A stretch of 17,555 bases of DNA from Anaerolineae bacterium (GTDB lineage: Bacteria; Chloroflexota; Anaerolineae; UBA1429): contig JAFGLK010000445.1 in NCBI GenBank assembly GCA_016928125.1, positions 1 to 17,555 of the forward strand. The letters are read 5' to 3'. Position 1 is the stretch's first letter. Each line of letters starts with the position of its first letter. The translations under genes and the position numbers were made by a program. Under the pieces are notes generated by a model, which was given only the letters and a program-made list of their open reading frames with translations, was not told the origin of the DNA and did no database searches. Positions 8,828 to 15,859 of the stretch are shown here, in pieces.

Positions 8828-10915
8828 ATGGCAGCCAAGCGTTCCCCGTGTGTGATCCCAGAGCCCAAGCAGGTCGAGTGGCGGGCGGCGCAGTTCACGC
8901 TGGCCGCGGATACCTGGCTGGTCCTGTTGCCGGACGCGCCGGAGGCGGACCTCGTGGCGGCCCGCGCCCTGCAGCGAGAGATCCAGGAGGCGAGCGGGCT
9001 CGATCTGCCGATCGTCAAGACCGCGCAGCCCGCGCGTTCGGACAACATTATCCTGCTGGTCTCGGACCAAGAAGCTGCCGAAGGCTATCTCGCCGGCGCT
9101 GGCTTCTCTACGAGCGACCTGGCCTGGGATCGTGCGTTGGCCGCCCATGGGGAGCAGGCCTACCTGATCGATGTCTCGCCGCGACGCGTGATCGCCGGCG
9201 GACGGGGCTCTCTCGCGCTTTACTATGCCGTTCAGACGCTACGTCAGATGGTGCGCGTCGAAGGCCCTCGTTGGCCAGCCATGAGGCTGCGCGACTGGCC
9301 GGCGTTGCCCTATCGGGGCTTGATGCTGGACGTCTCGCGGGGCAAAGTGCCGACCTTGGAGACCCTCAAGCATCTGGTAGACGAGCTCAGTCTCTACAAG
9401 CTCAATGTACTGCAGCTGTACACAGAGCACACCTTTCTGTTTCCCCATCATCCGCGCATCGGCGAGGGCTGCGACCCACTCAGCGGCGACGATATGCTGA
9501 CCCTGGATCACTATGCACGCGAGCGCCACGTGGAATTGGTGCCCAATCTGCAGTCTTTCGGACACTGCGCCCACATCCTGTCTATGCCCGAGTATCGCCA
9601 TCTGGCCGAGCTGCCGGCAGCGGGTTGGTCACTGTGTCCACAGGATGAAGCCACGTACCGCTTCCTCGAGGAGCTGTATGGCGATCTGTTGCCCAACTTT
9701 TCCTCGGATACCCTGAATATCAACTGCGATGAGACTTACGATCTGGGCGCCGGACGTTCCGCTCAGGCCGTCGCCGAGAGGGGCGTCGGACGCGTGTATC
9801 TGGAACACATCCTGCGGCTGCGCGAGCTCGCCCGCGCCCATGGACGACGCATTCAGCTCTGGGGGGATATCCTGCTACACCATCCGGAATTGGTGCCAGA
9901 GCTCCCCGATGACGTAATCCTGCTCGACTGGCACTATGGCGCGGCCGATGACTATCCCTCGGTGCGCACCTTTGCAGAGAGCGGCCGCGCTTTCTGGGTC
10001 TGTCCCGGCACCTCGTCGTGGAATACCCTTTTCCCACGCATCGAGAACGCCAACGTGAACATCCGTACCTTGGCCCGCCTGGGGACCGAGCATGGCGCCC
10101 AAGGCTTGCTGAACACCGACTGGGGCGACTATGGCCACTATCAGCCGCTGGGACAGTGTTGGTATGGCTATCTCTATGGTGCCGAACAAGCCTGGACCGG
10201 CGGGGTGACGGAGGATGAGCGCTTTGACGCGCGCTTTGGGCCGCTCTTCTTTGGCGCCCGCGGCGACGAGGTGGTCCAGGCCATGCGCACCATCGGGCGC
10301 CTGAACATCCTGGAGGGCATGCCACGACCGAATGCCGCGAACAGCATCTATGCGCTGCTGGATGAGCCCCTGGTGGGAACGATGATCGCCGAGCTGCCTG
10401 AGGCGACCTGTGTCGAGATCGTGCGCGTGGGTGCAGAGGCCCAGGCCGCGCTGCGGCGGACGCTGCCTGTAGTTCGTGATCGGCTGTCAGTGGAAGAGAT
10501 GATCTACTCGGTGCGCATGATGGCCTATGCGGCGCGCAAGGTGCTGGCCTCCCAGGGAATCCGCCGCGATCTGGCGCGCTTGGCTCAAGGCGGTGGCTCA
10601 GGAGCGGATATGCTCCGTCAGGCTATGGAGACGCTGCGTTCGCTGGATGCAGAGCGAGTGCATCTCACCGAGCTGTTCGAGGAGCTCTGGCTGCGTCGCG
10701 CGCGCCGCTCCGAGATCGACATCACCCTGAGCCACCTGGCCCGCTTGGGAGAGCGATTCGCAGCCGCCGTCGCCTGGTTGGGGGAACGGCTGGCTGAGGT
10801 GGAAGCCGGGGAGACGCCCGACTATACCCTCGATGCCTATCAGCAGGCCGCTGCGGACTATGAAGTCCTGGGGCAATCGTTCCGGCGTCGGATGCAGGAG
10901 GCCGGCGTCTTCTAG
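8828..10915 (+). CDS. Glycoside hydrolase family 20 (beta-N-acetylhexosaminidase-like)
   Basis: This protein has 695 residues. The start is ATG 8828 with GAAAGGAG at 8813-8820; the open frame runs further upstream but overlaps the preceding gene in another frame. An N-terminal GH20b-type alpha/beta domain (about 8-150) leads into the barrel, which opens with YRGLMLDVSRGK (about 162-173). The catalytic pair is Asp301-Glu302 (NINCDETYDLG), corresponding to the Asp-Glu of GH20 substrate-assisted catalysis. FGH (244-246), WGDI (345-348) and TDWGDYGHY (430-438) are further family features. About 230 C-terminal residues look helical. No signal peptide is seen, so it probably acts on imported oligosaccharides in the cytoplasm. 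It follows the LarA-like gene by 82 bp in one likely operon and ends at a strong hairpin. Exact glycan unknown. Confidence 0.88.
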   Translation: MAAKRSPCVIPEPKQVEWRAAQFTLAADTWLVLLPDAPEADLVAARALQREIQEASGLDLPIVKTAQPARSDNIILLVSDQEAAEGYLAGAGFSTSDLAWDRALAAHGEQAYLIDVSPRRVIAGGRGSLALYYAVQTLRQMVRVEGPRWPAMRLRDWPALPYRGLMLDVSRGKVPTLETLKHLVDELSLYKLNVLQLYTEHTFLFPHHPRIGEGCDPLSGDDMLTLDHYARERHVELVPNLQSFGHCAHILSMPEYRHLAELPAAGWSLCPQDEATYRFLEELYGDLLPNFSSDTLNINCDETYDLGAGRSAQAVAERGVGRVYLEHILRLRELARAHGRRIQLWGDILLHHPELVPELPDDVILLDWHYGAADDYPSVRTFAESGRAFWVCPGTSSWNTLFPRIENANVNIRTLARLGTEHGAQGLLNTDWGDYGHYQPLGQCWYGYLYGAEQAWTGGVTEDERFDARFGPLFFGARGDEVVQAMRTIGRLNILEGMPRPNAANSIYALLDEPLVGTMIAELPEATCVEIVRVGAEAQAALRRTLPVVRDRLSVEEMIYSVRMMAYAARKVLASQGIRRDLARLAQGGGSGADMLRQAMETLRSLDAERVHLTELFEELWLRRARRSEIDITLSHLARLGERFAAAVAWLGERLAEVEAGETPDYTLDAYQQAAADYEVLGQSFRRRMQEAGVF

Positions 10916-10925
10916 GGCCTGAGAC

Positions 10926-10957
10926 GACGCTCTTGGGGCGCATGCCCCAAGAGCGTC
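10926..10957. terminator. Bidirectional terminator hairpin between convergent genes
   Basis: GACGCTCTTGGGG (10926-10938) pairs perfectly over 13 bp with CCCCAAGAGCGTC (10945-10957). The 6-nt loop CGCATG can close to a GCAT tetraloop. It lies 10 bp after the GH20 stop and 13 bp from the DUF4342 stop on the other strand. There is no T run on either side. Confidence 0.75.
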
Positions 10958-10970
10958 AGCCTGGCGTGGT

Positions 10971-11225
10971 CTACTCCTCGACGATCCGCTCCACCACGAT
11001 GGAGCAGTTGGTCGCCAGGGCAGCGAACGCACCAATGGCGGCCAGCACCGGCGCCAGCACAGCGCCCACGGCCGCGACCGTCAAGGGGAGCTCCATGACC
11101 GTCCGATTGTCTTGTTTGATGACGATGCGCCGGATGTTGCCCTCATGGAACAGCTCTTTGACCTTTTCGACCAGCTGTGACCCGGCGACCTTGAATTCTT
11201 CTTGTCTGACCTTCTGCTCTGACAT
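10971..11225 (-). CDS. DUF4342 domain-containing protein
   Basis: This small protein of 84 residues has the typical DUF4342 layout. A charged helical N-terminus (EEFKVAGSQLVEKVKELFHE, residues 9-28) is followed by a short strand-like stretch ending RRIVIKQ, then one hydrophobic segment (about 46-71, LPLTVAAVGAVLAPVLAAIG) and the tail NCSIVVERIVEE. The hydrophobic segment suggests membrane association. The start ATG is supported by AAGGAAGG a few bases upstream on the minus strand. The function of the family is unknown. It is monocistronic, with the hairpin at 10926-10957 at its end. I found no convincing promoter in the 265 bp between it and the divergent signal peptidase gene. Confidence 0.85.
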   Translation of the reverse strand: MSEQKVRQEEFKVAGSQLVEKVKELFHEGNIRRIVIKQDNRTVMELPLTVAAVGAVLAPVLAAIGAFAALATNCSIVVERIVEE

Positions 11226-11428
11226 GTTGTACCTTCCTTGTGAATATGTGCCTATCAGCTACTTGCATCGTCAGCGATGAGTTCGTGGCTCATAGACAAC
11301 TCCCCAATATGGTCCGCCTCTCTGCTGAGAAGGCTAATCCCATGATGTCTACACACAATACGCGCTGTCCTCATTCCAAGTTGCGCCATATCGCTCGGCT
11401 GGTGGCCCATTGTTGCTGCAGGGCACGC

Positions 11429-11456
11429 TTGCCAGCCGGTGTATTCTGGTTAGAAT
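11429..11456 (+). promoter_or_regulatory. Promoter of the signal peptidase gene
   Basis: TTGCCA (11429-11434) is followed after 16 bp by TAGAAT (11451-11456). Transcription would start near 11463, which rules out translation starts upstream of that point, although the open frame reaches 11410. Confidence 0.55.
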
Positions 11457-11490
11457 GGATCCATCTTCGCGCATGAGGCAAGATACCGAT

Positions 11491-12081
11491 ATGATGGATG
11501 AGCATCCTGTAGACTCCCGGATCAGCGATAGCTCCCGTGTGATGAACGCCACCTCGTCTGACCTTCCACAGCTCGCTTGCTGGCTGCGAGAGCTGGGGGC
11601 CACGGTGGTCCCTGCCATCGTGATTGTCTTGAGCATCAATCTCTTGCTGGCCCAGCCTCGCGTGGTGCATGGACAGAGCATGGAGCCCAGCCTGCACGAG
11701 AGCCAGCGCGTCATTGTGGATCTCCTCGCCTATCGGTTGCGCACGCCGCGCTATGGTGAGATCGTCGTGCTCGATGTGCCTGAGCGAGAGTCAGGGCCGC
11801 CTTTGATCAAGCGCGTCATTGGCCTTCCCGGCGACGTGGTGGAGATCAAAGGGGGCTCCGTCTATGTGAACGGCCACAAGCTAGTGGAACCCTACCTCGA
11901 CCAGATCACCACGGGGGCACTGGGCTCCACGCTGGTTCCTGAGGAGCACGTCTTTGTGCTGGGCGACAACCGCCGCAGCAGCAATGACTCGCGCTATTTT
12001 GGCACGGTGCCCTTTGAGAGCATCCTTGGGCGTGCCTGGATGACCTATTGGCCCCCTGCCGAGGTTGGCTTCTTTGAGTAG
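11491..12081 (+). CDS. lepB: Signal peptidase I
   Basis: This membrane-anchored serine protease (S26 family) removes signal peptides from exported proteins at the outer face of the cytoplasmic membrane. The product is about 196 residues from ATG 11491, chosen because it lies downstream of the predicted transcription start with GAGG about 11 nt upstream. ATG 11473 and 11494 are also possible. One membrane helix (about 36-54) precedes the catalytic Ser63 in HGQSMEPSL. The general base Lys107 sits in LIKRVIGLPGD, and the C-terminal box GDNRRSSNDSR is complete. The length fits Gram-positive-type enzymes with a single anchor. The epimerase gene follows after 51 bp, probably in the same transcript, although their functions are not obviously linked. 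Confidence 0.92.
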   Translation: MMDEHPVDSRISDSSRVMNATSSDLPQLACWLRELGATVVPAIVIVLSINLLLAQPRVVHGQSMEPSLHESQRVIVDLLAYRLRTPRYGEIVVLDVPERESGPPLIKRVIGLPGDVVEIKGGSVYVNGHKLVEPYLDQITTGALGSTLVPEEHVFVLGDNRRSSNDSRYFGTVPFESILGRAWMTYWPPAEVGFFE

Positions 12082-12132
12082 TCTGCTCCCGCATCTGGTC
12101 GAGCGCTCTGGCTGATAGGGAGGGGCGTGTCG

Positions 12133-13110
12133 ATGCGAGCTCTCATCACGGGTGGCTGTGGTTTCATCGGCAGCCATCTGGCCGAGGCACTTTTGGCGCG
12201 AGGCGATGAGGTCACCGTCGTCGATGATCTCTCGACCGGCTGTTTTGACAATATCGCCCATCTCGTGAGTCGGCCAGGCTTTCGCTTTGCCATCGAGACG
12301 ATCCTCAACGAAACGGTGATGGATCGCCTGGTCAGCGAATGCGAGATCATCTATCATCTAGCGGCAGCCGTGGGGGTGGAACTGATCGTCCGAGACCCGG
12401 TGCGCGTCATTGAGACCAACATCAAAGGGTGCGAGACGATCATGCGCATCGGGGCCAGATATCGCAAGAAGGTCATGCTGGCCTCCACCTCCGAGATCTA
12501 TGGCAAGAGCGACAAGGTGCCTTTTGCCGAAGATGACGATGGCGTGCTGGGGCCTACCACGCACAGCCGCTGGAGCTATGCCTGCTCCAAGGCGATGGAC
12601 GAGTTCCTGGCCCTGGCGTACGCCAAGCAGATGGCGCTACCCGTGGTGATCATGCGCTTTTTCAACACCGTAGGGTCACGCCAGACGGGACGCTATGGCA
12701 TGGTGGTGCCTCGCTTTGTCGAGCAGGCGCTGCAGGGCCGGCCGCTCACGGTTTATGGCGATGGTCAGCAGACGCGCTGCTTCACCTATGTGGGCGATGT
12801 GATCAGAGCCATCCTCAGCCTGAGCGACGAACCGGCGGCTGCGGGCCAGGTCTTTAACATCGGCAGCACTCAGGAGGTGACCATCGAGGCGCTGGCCAGG
12901 CGTATCATCGCCTTGGCCAACAGCGCCTCCGACTTGATCTTTATCCCGTACGATCAGGCCTATGAGGCTGGCTTTCAGGATATGCGTCGCCGGGTGCCAA
13001 GTATCTCCAAGATTCATCGGCTGACCGGTTGGCAGCCTGAGATCGACCTGGATGGCATCCTGAAGCGTGTGATCGCCTATGCGCGGGGCCAAAACGCATC
13101 TCCATGCTGA
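12133..13110 (+). CDS. NAD-dependent nucleotide-sugar epimerase/dehydratase (extended SDR)
   Basis: This protein has 325 residues. ATG 12133 is preferred over GTG 12127 because AGGGAGGGG (12117-12125) is then 7 nt away. The Rossmann motif TGGCGFIGSH (6-15) with an acidic VVDDLSTG (30-37) after strand 2 indicates NAD+ binding. The catalytic motif is Tyr149-x-x-x-Lys153 in RWSYACSK, with Ser/Thr in STSEIYG just before. The C-terminal FFNTVGSRQTGRYG and VYGDGQQTRCFTYVGD resemble UDP-glucuronate decarboxylase, ArnA C-domain and UDP-glucose 4-epimerase relatives. Members remodel UDP- or dTDP-sugars for surface polysaccharides in the cytoplasm. No glycosyltransferase lies nearby to narrow the substrate. 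Likely cotranscribed with the signal peptidase gene. Confidence 0.88.
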   Translation: MRALITGGCGFIGSHLAEALLARGDEVTVVDDLSTGCFDNIAHLVSRPGFRFAIETILNETVMDRLVSECEIIYHLAAAVGVELIVRDPVRVIETNIKGCETIMRIGARYRKKVMLASTSEIYGKSDKVPFAEDDDGVLGPTTHSRWSYACSKAMDEFLALAYAKQMALPVVIMRFFNTVGSRQTGRYGMVVPRFVEQALQGRPLTVYGDGQQTRCFTYVGDVIRAILSLSDEPAAAGQVFNIGSTQEVTIEALARRIIALANSASDLIFIPYDQAYEAGFQDMRRRVPSISKIHRLTGWQPEIDLDGILKRVIAYARGQNASPC

Positions 13111-13252
13111 TCATTCCTGCCCCGAGAGGGGCATACTGGCGCTTGGGTGGTCCACTCCACACGAGGGAGAGACAGAACATCACGTTAGGGGACAAAGAGG
13201 AAGCACTTCCGGGGCATTCCGGAGCCTTGTCAGGGCAAGAAAGGAGTACGCG

Positions 13253-13936
13253 ATGAAGTACGAGGTTCATGGTGAGACCTTGCCATCCATCGATGTGTGG
13301 CTCGATGCGGGCGAGGCCGTGTTCACCGAGAGCGGCGGCATGGCCTGGATGAAAGGCGACGTCTCCATGGAGACGGGCACCCGCGGGGGGCTGTTGGCCG
13401 GGCTGGGGCGCAAACTGGCCGGCGAGTCGCTCTTTATGACGACCTACAAATGCCAGAGCGGAACAGGCCTGGTGACCTTCACGCCTGAGGCGCCCGGTCG
13501 GATTCTGGTGTTCGAGTTGCAGGCGGGGCAAAGCCTGATCTGCCAGAAGGATGCCTTCATGGCGGCTGAGGAGGGGGTCGGCCTGGAGATGCACTTCCGC
13601 AAGCGCCTGGGCGCCGGCCTCTTTGGCGGCGAGGGCTTTATCTTGCAGCGCGTTTCGGGCCCAGGGGTGGCGTTTCTCGAGATCGCCGGCGATGTGCGCG
13701 AGTACTCCCTGGGTGAAGGCGAGGTCATGAAAGTCGATCCAGGGCACATTGCGCTATACGAGCCCAGCATCGACTATGATATCGAGGCGGTGCGCGGTCT
13801 GACCAATGTGCTCTTTGCCGGGGAGGGCCTGTTCCTGGCCACTCTGCGTGGGCCTGGCAAAGTCTGGCTGCAGAGCATGCCGATCAGCAATCTGGCAGCC
13901 AAGATCCGCCAGTACATCCCCAGCAAGAGCAGTTGA
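13253..13936 (+). CDS. AIM24/TIGR00266 family protein
   Basis: This protein has 227 residues, with start ATG 13253 set by AAAGGAG at 13240-13246. The open frame extends upstream into the epimerase gene without family-like sequence. AIM24 landmarks are visible: ESGGMAWMKGDVSMET near residues 25-40, GESLFMTTYK (about 58-67), LFGGEGFILQRVSGPG (about 124-139), and a C-terminal GEGLFLATLRGPGKVWLQS (about 190-208). The family forms a trimeric beta-sandwich of TRAP-like fold and its bacterial role is not established. No membrane segment or signal peptide is seen. It lies 142 bp after the epimerase gene. That gap holds a small GCCCC-GAGA-GGGGC hairpin (13119-13132) and no clear promoter. It ends at the terminator at 13944. 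Confidence 0.88.
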   Translation: MKYEVHGETLPSIDVWLDAGEAVFTESGGMAWMKGDVSMETGTRGGLLAGLGRKLAGESLFMTTYKCQSGTGLVTFTPEAPGRILVFELQAGQSLICQKDAFMAAEEGVGLEMHFRKRLGAGLFGGEGFILQRVSGPGVAFLEIAGDVREYSLGEGEVMKVDPGHIALYEPSIDYDIEAVRGLTNVLFAGEGLFLATLRGPGKVWLQSMPISNLAAKIRQYIPSKSS

Positions 13937-13943
13937 GAGAGGA

Positions 13944-13979
13944 GCCTGAGCGTTCCCGGCATGGCCGGGACGCTCAGGC
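13944..13979. terminator. Bidirectional terminator hairpin between convergent genes
   Basis: GCCTGAGCGT (13944-13953) pairs with ACGCTCAGGC (13970-13979), and inside it CCCGGC pairs with GCCGGG. This gives 16 bp with a single bulged T at 13954 and an ATG loop. It is 7 bp after the AIM24 stop and 8 bp from the DUF554 stop on the opposite strand. There is no T run on either side. Confidence 0.75.
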
Positions 13980-13987
13980 GGCAGCCG

Positions 13988-14698
13988 CTAGAACGAGATC
14001 TCGAACGCCTCCAGCAGCGCCACGATCGCCGGCGCGATGGCCAGGGCGGGCAGAAGGTTGGCGACACGAATGCGCTTGAGGTCCAGGAGCAACAACCCAA
14101 TCGCGAGGATCAGCACGCCCCCGGTGGCCGTCATCTCGGCGATCATCGCGTCAGTCAGGATCGTCTGTACCAGCCCAGCAGCCAGGGTCAGTCCCCCCTG
14201 GTAGAGCAGAATCGTCAGAATGGAGAACAGCACCCCTACGCCCAGAGATGACGCAAAAGCCAGGGCCGCAAAAGCATCGAGCATCGATTTGATCGCCAGC
14301 AGCGTGAAATCTCCGCTGAGGCCGTCCTGAATCGATCCCAGGATGGTCATTGGACCGATGCAGAAGACGAGACTCGACGTGATGAAACCCTCCGTAAAGT
14401 GGGTCAGGCTATGGCTTGACAGGCGCTTGCCCACCCGCGATTTGAGCCATTCGCTCGCCCGGTCCAGCCCCACATCGATGCGCCACCACTCTCCGAGCAG
14501 GCCTCCGACCAATACGCTGCCCATGACGATCAGGATGTTCTCGGTCTCCATCGAGAGGTGGATGCCCACGATGACGGTGACCAGCCCCAAGCCATGCAAA
14601 ACCGTCTCGCGAACACGTTCCGCGAGACGGTTGCCGAGGATGGCCCCGATGCTGCCCCCGATCAGGACCGTTGCGACATTGAGCCATGTGCCGATCAA
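13988..14698 (-). CDS. DUF554 family membrane protein (YdfK-like)
   Basis: This 236-residue integral membrane protein has about six or seven hydrophobic segments. Family landmarks are the N-terminal IGTWLNVATVLIGGSIG, a central GFITSSLVFCIGPMTILGSI followed by QDGLSGDFTLL, and a glycine-rich SSLGVGVLFS helix. The start is TTG at 14696-14698, which places the protein end where the family normally begins. The only purine-rich stretch upstream (GGAAGGG) is farther than usual, so initiation may depend on coupling to the upstream ferritin-like gene 51 bp away. The family function is unestablished; a transporter or channel role has been suggested by its topology. It is the last gene of the run beginning with the glutaredoxin-PDZ gene. 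Confidence 0.88.
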   Translation of the reverse strand: MIGTWLNVATVLIGGSIGAILGNRLAERVRETVLHGLGLVTVIVGIHLSMETENILIVMGSVLVGGLLGEWWRIDVGLDRASEWLKSRVGKRLSSHSLTHFTEGFITSSLVFCIGPMTILGSIQDGLSGDFTLLAIKSMLDAFAALAFASSLGVGVLFSILTILLYQGGLTLAAGLVQTILTDAMIAEMTATGGVLILAIGLLLLDLKRIRVANLLPALAIAPAIVALLEAFEISF

Positions 14699-14749
14699 AG
14701 CTGCCCGAGTCCCTTCCAGGCTGTGGGATGCTCCAGAGCGAACATGAGC

Positions 14750-15274
14750 CTAGCCCTCGAAGAAGGGCAATTCGCGCTCGTCAAAGTACCAGACGCCGTC
14801 GTTGACCAGGTAGTCATAGGTCTCTTGCAGGAAGACATAGTGCTTGTTCTCAGCCGCCGCCAGCCATTCCCAGAGGGTCTTCTCCGCCTCTGAGCTCGCA
14901 TCGGCAGCCGCCTCCTCATACATCTTGAAGCCGCGCTCCTCAAAGTCCATGGCCAGCTTGAGAGCCTGCTCGTCGGTAGCATCGGCCGGAATCAGCTGTT
15001 CGGCCTGATCTGCGCCAGGGAATATGTGAGTGGGATCCACCGAGTCGGCCAGTTGGACCGCCTCGGCCACAGTGACCCATACCTCGCTCCCCGACACAGC
15101 GGCGTACTCGCCGCGCAGGATGTCCAAATGCTTGCTCTCCTCAGCCACCAGGCTCTGAAAGACCTGCTTGCCTTTCTCTGCCTGTGTGCGGGCCACGGCC
15201 TGCTCATAGAAACGCTTGCCCCAAATCTCGGTGCTCATGCCTGTTTTGATTACATCAAGTGCGCTTGTCATCAT
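14750..15274 (-). CDS. Ferritin-like/rubrerythrin-type diiron protein (first copy)
   Basis: This 174-residue protein folds as a predicted four-helix bundle. Iron-ligand motifs are spaced as in rubrerythrins: Glu16 (TEIWGKRFYE), Glu46-x-x-His49 (EESKH), Glu112/113 (DFEERGFKMYEEAA) and Glu142-x-x-His145 (AENKH). There is no C-terminal rubredoxin domain with Cys-x-x-Cys pairs, so this is a rubredoxin-less form. Such proteins reduce peroxide or store iron in the cytoplasm, but the activity here is untested. Two consecutive ATGs begin the gene; AAAGGTG upstream suits the second (15271) slightly better. It lies 40 bp after the second ferritin-like gene, with identical placement of both ExxH pairs, so the two arose by duplication. 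Confidence 0.85.
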   Translation of the reverse strand: MMTSALDVIKTGMSTEIWGKRFYEQAVARTQAEKGKQVFQSLVAEESKHLDILRGEYAAVSGSEVWVTVAEAVQLADSVDPTHIFPGADQAEQLIPADATDEQALKLAMDFEERGFKMYEEAAADASSEAEKTLWEWLAAAENKHYVFLQETYDYLVNDGVWYFDERELPFFEG

Positions 15275-15314
15275 TCACCTTTCTCTATGACTCTAGAATA
15301 GACCAACGACCTCT

Positions 15315-15806
15315 CTAAACCCAGCCGCCACGCTCGGAGAGCGCCTCATAGTTGCTCATCAGCAGGTTAAAGTGGGTCGTCTCGGCGCCCACCAGCCACA
15401 GATACATCTGCTTGCCGGCTGGGTCCTCTGTCTGCCGAGCGGCCTGGGCGTATAGATCCCGGCTCTGGATCTCGCGCTCGAGTGCCATGTGCAGCGCGTC
15501 CATGACGCTTGGGTCGATGCCCAACTTGGCCTCGACGCTCTCTCGATCGGGCGGAAAGAGCTTTTGCTCTGCATCGATCCCTTGCACGTCCAGATCGGGC
15601 AGCAGCACATAGCGGCCATCGCCTTCAAGCGCGTGAAGCTGGCGGGTCACCATGTCGGCATGCTTGACCTCGTCATCAGCCAGCGACAGGAACATGGCAC
15701 GGCCTTTTTCGTCTAGCGTCAGCTCGGCTGCCTTCAGGTAGAACTGCTCTCCCTCGCGCTCCAGCTTGAGCGCCTGGCTCAGTATCTCCAATTCCTTGTT
15801 GGCCAT
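15315..15806 (-). CDS. Ferritin-like/rubrerythrin-type diiron protein (second copy)
   Basis: This protein has 163 residues from ATG 15804-15806, preferred over an ATG six codons upstream because GAGGAG then lies at a workable distance. The four-helix-bundle ligands are Glu17 (KLEREGEQFY), Glu46-x-x-His49 (DEVKH), Glu110/112 (ALEREIQSRDLY) and Glu142-x-x-His145 (AETTH). It has no rubredoxin domain and no cysteines that would bind extra iron. The middle linker (about 60-100) is proline and charge rich. It lies 53 bp downstream of the glutaredoxin-PDZ gene and 40 bp upstream of its paralogue on the same strand, so a shared transcript is likely. A role in peroxide or iron handling is inferred from the family and the glutaredoxin neighbour. 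Confidence 0.86.
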   Translation of the reverse strand: MANKELEILSQALKLEREGEQFYLKAAELTLDEKGRAMFLSLADDEVKHADMVTRQLHALEGDGRYVLLPDLDVQGIDAEQKLFPPDRESVEAKLGIDPSVMDALHMALEREIQSRDLYAQAARQTEDPAGKQMYLWLVGAETTHFNLLMSNYEALSERGGWV

Positions 15807-15859
15807 CTCTTGTCTGCTCCTCATGCTGTTGGCATAGCGGGCTCCCTATGCGCTGGGCC

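Noticed and set aside
13119..13132. GCCCC-GAGA-GGGGC hairpin after the epimerase gene as a terminator
   Set aside because: A 5-bp stem without a T run is too weak to call in GC-rich DNA.
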